Positions 60,443 to 64,000 of a stretch of 64,000 bases of DNA are shown piece by piece. Location of the stretch: NCBI GenBank assembly GCA_913043285.1, contig CAJWML010000007.1:111464-175463 (forward strand), read 5' to 3'. The translations under genes were made by a program, and so were the position numbers. Source of the stretch: CAKZNE01 sp002695025 (lineage in GTDB: Bacteria; Bacteroidota; Bacteroidia; Flavobacteriales; Schleiferiaceae). A model generated the notes under the pieces. That model made no database searches, was not told the origin of the DNA, and saw nothing but the letters and a program-made list of their open reading frames with translations. The first letter of the stretch is position 1; every line of letters begins with the position of its first letter.

Positions 60443-61947
60443 TCTTCTTGTTTTAGTAGTTCTTTTAATCCCTTATTTTCCCGATGGAGTTGTAGTACGT
60501 AGAGGGTGAGTTCTTCAATTTTCTCCATCATCTTTACCTGCATTTGAGCTACCTGCAATCCCTCGGAACGTATTTCACCGGTAGTGGGTATGCCAGGAAG
60601 ATGTCCGTGCTTTTGGATGTAATTCTGAAGTTCATCGAGACCCATGAGGTTGTAGTTGTCTTCAAATACATAATCAGCCCAATCAGAGCTCAGAGTTATT
60701 GCATCTGCCAGTATCTCGCCCTTTACTGTTAAAGCAAAAGTTGAGTCAGTTTTATTACAACCAATGGACATATTGCCATTCCGGCCAACAACTATGCTGG
60801 AATCATAACCGGTGCCTGCACTCCCTCTGATTTCAAAGATCCCTGCAGGTTGAGAAGTGCCTATGCCAACCGCCTTTTTAGCGGAAGTGTACAGAGTGTT
60901 ATCTGAAACCATCCATGGTGCGTAGGCAGCCTGCCATATATTTTCTGTTTTATGGTATTGGAGGTACATCCCATCTTCAGGAACACCATCGCTAACGCTT
61001 ATGCTATGAAGCTTACGGGCATTCCAAAGAGGATTTTCATGCCGAGCGGATATGATATCGTTTTCTATTTTAACCCCATCACCCGATTGGTAGATTTTAT
61101 CCTGTAGGTCACCTTTTTCATTAAACAGGGTTTTCCCACCAATTTTCAGGGCTCCATTTAACGCAACCGTACCGCCTAAACTCAGGATGCCACCGGCAGC
61201 ACCAATAAGGCCTCCTCCAATTGTTATCCCATTATGAGAGTTGCCTACCCTCAGTTCTCCTTTTTCATTAATCACAATAGCAGAGGAATCCTGTTTATCG
61301 GTTAAAAACCGGAAACCATTGCGGGCGTGCATAACCACCTGGTTGCTTGCGGTAGGTCCTACATATTTATCCAGGGTACCATCATTAAAAACAAATACGT
61401 TCTTAAAGGTGCTGTCACTGGCATAAGCACCTATAACTACAGAGCCTGTTTGGGAGGCGGTTACATTATTACCAATAGCCACTGAGCCCTGGCCACCTGC
61501 CTTTGCTATTGACCCGATGGCTATGGCATTGATACCCGATGCTTCAGAATGACCACCTGCTGAAAATCCGCCATACCTGAGAGATCTGCAACTATTACCC
61601 AAGGCTATAGCGCCTATGGCGTTTTCACCTGTTTCGCAGTTAATTCCAATGGCTGCTGACCCTTCTCCCTTAGCCAGGGTTCTCAGTCCTATGGCTAATG
61701 ATCCCTTGCCCTCAGAAAAAACAGAATCACCAAAGGCAAAAGCTATACTATCTGCAATGTGGGCATTGTTTCCAAAGGCATAGCCACATGCTGCGTTGTT
61801 GGTTATGCTACAACCTCTAGCAAGGGTTAGACTATCCATTGCATTTGTGCTGGTTGTGATGCTATTCTGAGCCAGTCCTTTATTTAAGGAAAGCATCAAA
61901 AGGATGAGTAATAAACCAACCTTATTCTTAGTTGAAATGAAGATCAT
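60439..61947 (-). CDS. YadA-head/coiled-coil fibre protein
   Basis: A 502-residue exported protein (signal peptide LLLILLMLSLNKGLAQ). From about residue 40 to 175 it has trimeric YadA/Hia head repeats with AIG steps (GSLAIGLRTLAKGEGSAAIG type), then a beta-rich shaft, then from about 420 the segment DYVFEDNYNLMGLDELQNY, then IQKHGHLPGIPTTGEI, and a terminal coiled coil (MQVKMMEKIEELTLYVLQL). The latter end is common in Bacteroidota fibre proteins that resemble phage tail fibres. No T9SS domain is visible. Probably a trimeric surface or released fibre. Confidence 0.85.
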   Translation of the reverse strand: MIFISTKNKVGLLLILLMLSLNKGLAQNSITTSTNAMDSLTLARGCSITNNAACGYAFGNNAHIADSIAFAFGDSVFSEGKGSLAIGLRTLAKGEGSAAIGINCETGENAIGAIALGNSCRSLRYGGFSAGGHSEASGINAIAIGSIAKAGGQGSVAIGNNVTASQTGSVVIGAYASDSTFKNVFVFNDGTLDKYVGPTASNQVVMHARNGFRFLTDKQDSSAIVINEKGELRVGNSHNGITIGGGLIGAAGGILSLGGTVALNGALKIGGKTLFNEKGDLQDKIYQSGDGVKIENDIISARHENPLWNARKLHSISVSDGVPEDGMYLQYHKTENIWQAAYAPWMVSDNTLYTSAKKAVGIGTSQPAGIFEIRGSAGTGYDSSIVVGRNGNMSIGCNKTDSTFALTVKGEILADAITLSSDWADYVFEDNYNLMGLDELQNYIQKHGHLPGIPTTGEIRSEGLQVAQMQVKMMEKIEELTLYVLQLHRENKGLKELLKQEE

Positions 61948-61967
61948 AACTATGATTTTTAGACGGG

Positions 61968-63767
61968 TTATTGTTTGCTCAGGTAGTGTCTGTAATCTTC
62001 AGACCAGTCCTTATCCAGAAGTTCCAGTACATTTTTGGTATTGGAGCGGTAAAGCTTTTGGTAAATACTCTGCATGCGATGATCCCCTACTTTAATACCG
62101 TTGGCAAAGAAAGTTGAGTTGGTAGAGTCGGGCTGTTGTTTGGTGTCAACAGGTTCTAAAATTAGGTTCCACACGGGTTTTTCGAAAGTTACCAGCTCAA
62201 CTTTTTGAATAGCCTCATTTCCCTGTCGTGTAATTAAAGGAATACCGGTGGATAATTCCCGGGCTAATAATACCCGGCCATCAGCGGTAACCACCGGGTG
62301 ATTTTTAGTAAGTAATAGTTCCTTTACACTTGCGGTACTGATGTGGTACATAGGGAATATTTCCCTGCCTTTGGTGGTGGCGGTTACCCTGTGTATATCT
62401 CCTTCATTATTACTAAGCACCCGGTCGCCTACCAGTACATCTTCAATTCTTTTGGTTTTACCATCAGCCATTTCTACCATTGTACCTTCAGCCAGGCAGC
62501 CATAGGTTATGAACATTTTGCCGATCTTATGATCAAATAATTCAGGCTTTATGTTGGTTATAGTTGCTGATAGCAAATCTCCTTTAGTGCTTTTGACTTT
62601 AATTTTTTGAACAAAACCAACCCGATACAGAGCTCCTTGTCTTTCTAATAAAGTTTTGACCGACCCCATATAACCGTCCATATTCCATTTTAAGGTATCT
62701 CCGTTAGCGGATACCCTGGTGTTTGGGTGAGCAAAAAAATCCTGTTTTAGGGATAAGGAGCTTCCATTCCCTTGCTCAAGATCACTGACGGTTACCGATG
62801 CTTCTACACCAATTGAGTCGGTATTTACCTTGTCGGTTCCGTCAAATACTAGAATTTGAGCAGAGCCAAACGTTAGTTTGCCTTTTAAAGGGATAAACAG
62901 GGAATCTCCTCCTTTGGGCGCATAGAAGTAAGTGCAATCATAAGAGCTGCCTGTTCTAGTGATACAAATGATAATGGAGTCGTTTTTTCCTTTAGGTTCA
63001 ATGGAATGGTATTCCGGGCAATTAGAACGAAAAATACAGAAAGGTATGGATGTAAATGTATGACCGGTTTGCGGTAAACTTTCACCATTTTCGAGATGAT
63101 AAAAAGTCATTTTAGCCTGGAGACCGTTATTGTTTTTACCGGTGTTTTTTGCAGAAGCTTCTGCCATGAGAGACTCTCCGCCAAAATAAGTTTCTTCCAC
63201 CTGAGCATGCCCAAGACGTTCTTCACCATTAAACAATTCTAATGTATTGTTGGCGTACCAGGAAGAACTGTTTACGGAAAGGAGGGAAGTAGCATAAAGC
63301 TCGTCATTTTCATCAATCCCTGAACTGGTTATAATTCTTACAGGTCCGAATTTACCAATAACCGGAGTTTGAGGGCCTGTCCCTTCTACTGGTGACCAGG
63401 ATTCCACTTGCTGGCCCATCATAATGGTTTTTTGATGAATCCGTATATCGCTACGGACTTTTCCTTTCTTACGGAGATCTATATGATGGTCGCGTAATGC
63501 CTGAAGTGATTTATAAAGCCCGGGGCTCGTCTTTTCGCTAAGCCCCTGGTTTTTTAAGTGCTCAAGAAAAAAAGCATGTTGCCTATCATCAGAATGATCA
63601 TAAATGTAGGTTTGATCTAAAGCTGAGAGCTGTGCAACGTAGGTGTAAAGGTTAGTGTCGGAACTGCCCTTACAGCCGGTTGAGGCCAACTGGCATATAA
63701 CGGAAATTACGATTAGTGTGTAGTACTTACGGATAAAATACACAGGGGGGGTAGGTTTGGTGATCAT
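61968..63767 (-). CDS. Hint-domain (hedgehog/intein-type) lipoprotein
   Basis: A 599-residue protein. An N-terminal hydrophobic segment ends in ASTGC (Cys32, a weak lipobox). Residues about 40-415 are a large exported domain without a recognised family. Residues 423-565 form a Hint domain: GCLAEGTMVEMADG with the splicing-type Cys424, RIEDVLVGDRVLS, LLLTKNHPVVTADG (His490), and FFANGIKVGDHRM. The final His-Asn of inteins is absent, so autocleavage at the N-terminal side is more likely than splicing (inference). It is the first gene of the operon, 20 bp before the fibre gene. Confidence 0.8.
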   Translation of the reverse strand: MITKPTPPVYFIRKYYTLIVISVICQLASTGCKGSSDTNLYTYVAQLSALDQTYIYDHSDDRQHAFFLEHLKNQGLSEKTSPGLYKSLQALRDHHIDLRKKGKVRSDIRIHQKTIMMGQQVESWSPVEGTGPQTPVIGKFGPVRIITSSGIDENDELYATSLLSVNSSSWYANNTLELFNGEERLGHAQVEETYFGGESLMAEASAKNTGKNNNGLQAKMTFYHLENGESLPQTGHTFTSIPFCIFRSNCPEYHSIEPKGKNDSIIICITRTGSSYDCTYFYAPKGGDSLFIPLKGKLTFGSAQILVFDGTDKVNTDSIGVEASVTVSDLEQGNGSSLSLKQDFFAHPNTRVSANGDTLKWNMDGYMGSVKTLLERQGALYRVGFVQKIKVKSTKGDLLSATITNIKPELFDHKIGKMFITYGCLAEGTMVEMADGKTKRIEDVLVGDRVLSNNEGDIHRVTATTKGREIFPMYHISTASVKELLLTKNHPVVTADGRVLLARELSTGIPLITRQGNEAIQKVELVTFEKPVWNLILEPVDTKQQPDSTNSTFFANGIKVGDHRMQSIYQKLYRSNTKNVLELLDKDWSEDYRHYLSKQ

Positions 63768-63790
63768 AATAATAGTTTTATAGTATTATG

Positions 63791-63821
63791 CTAAACTATT
63801 TTAAGCAGAATATTTGCTAAA
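63791..63821 (-). promoter_or_regulatory. Possible promoter of the Hint operon
   Basis: TTTA, 19 bp, TAGTTTAG on the minus strand; each box is one base from the TTTG / TAnnTTTG consensus and the spacing is right. The -7 box is 24 bp before the ATG. Confidence 0.35.
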
Positions 63822-63945
63822 GAGTATTAATGCTCAATTTTGGGTAATACGTATTTATACCTACTTCATAATTTTTTCAATACAAACGCATTCGGTATAT
63901 GTGATGAAAATATTAGGTGTATTTTCTGTGAATGATTTCCGTAAT

Positions 63946-64000
63946 AGGCCTTAAATAAGCAAAACGAGATTATGGAGGAACTGAACCATATTCAGAGCGA
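63946..64000 (+). repeat. Right copy of the direct repeat
   Basis: 55 bases identical to 57857-57911, cut by the window edge, so its true length is unknown. Preceding 63822-63945 is AT-rich and has no feature that I recognise. Confidence 0.9.

Noticed and set aside
61968..63767. Hint protein read as a true intein in a host protein
   Set aside because: The C-terminal His-Asn and a host C-extein are missing and the N-terminal part is not a known intein host; a Hint processing domain fits better.
1..64000. tRNA, rRNA and riboswitch genes
   Set aside because: Read by eye on both strands, no cloverleaf, rRNA or known riboswitch core was recognised; a covariance search (tRNAscan/Infernal) would be needed to exclude them.

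Overview
The window reads as chromosome of a member of the Bacteroidota, most likely a Flavobacteriales-type marine or environmental organism. Reasons: many secreted proteins end in type IX secretion (T9SS) sorting domains with the YPNP start motif; there are TonB-dependent receptors with a carboxypeptidase-regulatory N-domain, SusC/FecA style; several promoters carry the TAnnTTTG -7 box of this phylum; lipoproteins and AraC regulators are frequent. No rRNA or tRNA gene was seen. Species cannot be named from the sequence alone.

Layout. 1-6.2 kb: housekeeping genes (pyrE, a Nudix hydrolase, coaD, ddl, dinB, an Rrf2 regulator). 6.2-18 kb: a T9SS-exported choice-of-anchor I protein and a tight seven-gene minus-strand iron-type locus (DUF4856 lipoprotein, two imelysins, di-haem DUF1111 oxidoreductase, a third imelysin in between, HTTM membrane protein, TonB receptor). 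18-24.3 kb: AraC regulators, an AT-rich pair of small envelope genes, and secreted proteins. 24.4-34 kb: the haem pathway from glutamyl-tRNA to coproporphyrinogen oxidation (hemA-C-D-E-F-B-L, minus strand) divergent from an AraC regulator and hemH. The iron-type locus and the haem divergent promoter share a nearly identical 23-bp inverted repeat, so one regulator probably couples iron/haem acquisition to haem synthesis.

34-47 kb: a TauE transporter, typA, and then three paralogous PKD-repeat T9SS cargo proteins, each preceded by the same 30-bp bipartite promoter (TGTCnTAT, 15-16 nt, CGTAnTA). They are followed by an ECF sigma factor gene that overlaps a gene for an unusual protein: a short cytoplasmic part, one inner-membrane helix, a long acidic linker and an outer-membrane beta-barrel. 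This looks like a self-contained regulon.

47-57 kb: accessory region. It holds a Cys-rich copper-binding protein, a darcynin/SDR/Crp operon, exported metallopeptidase-like proteins, intergenic REP-type repeats including a 200-bp tandem repeat, and, at 52.2-55.2 kb, an array of AT-rich genes separated by imperfect palindromes that look like integron attC sites, with no integrase in view. One cassette gene is broken by an in-frame amber codon.

57.5-64 kb: a coiled-coil lipoprotein gene whose 3' part is repeated exactly (at least 55 bp) at the right edge of the window. Between the two copies lies a four-gene secreted-protein operon: a Hint-domain (hedgehog/intein) lipoprotein, a YadA-head/coiled-coil fibre protein, an exported ComEC-like metallo-beta-lactamase-fold protein, and a metzincin-like protein that has lost its zinc ligands. 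This repeat-flanked operon and the attC-like array are the strongest candidates for undescribed biology here.
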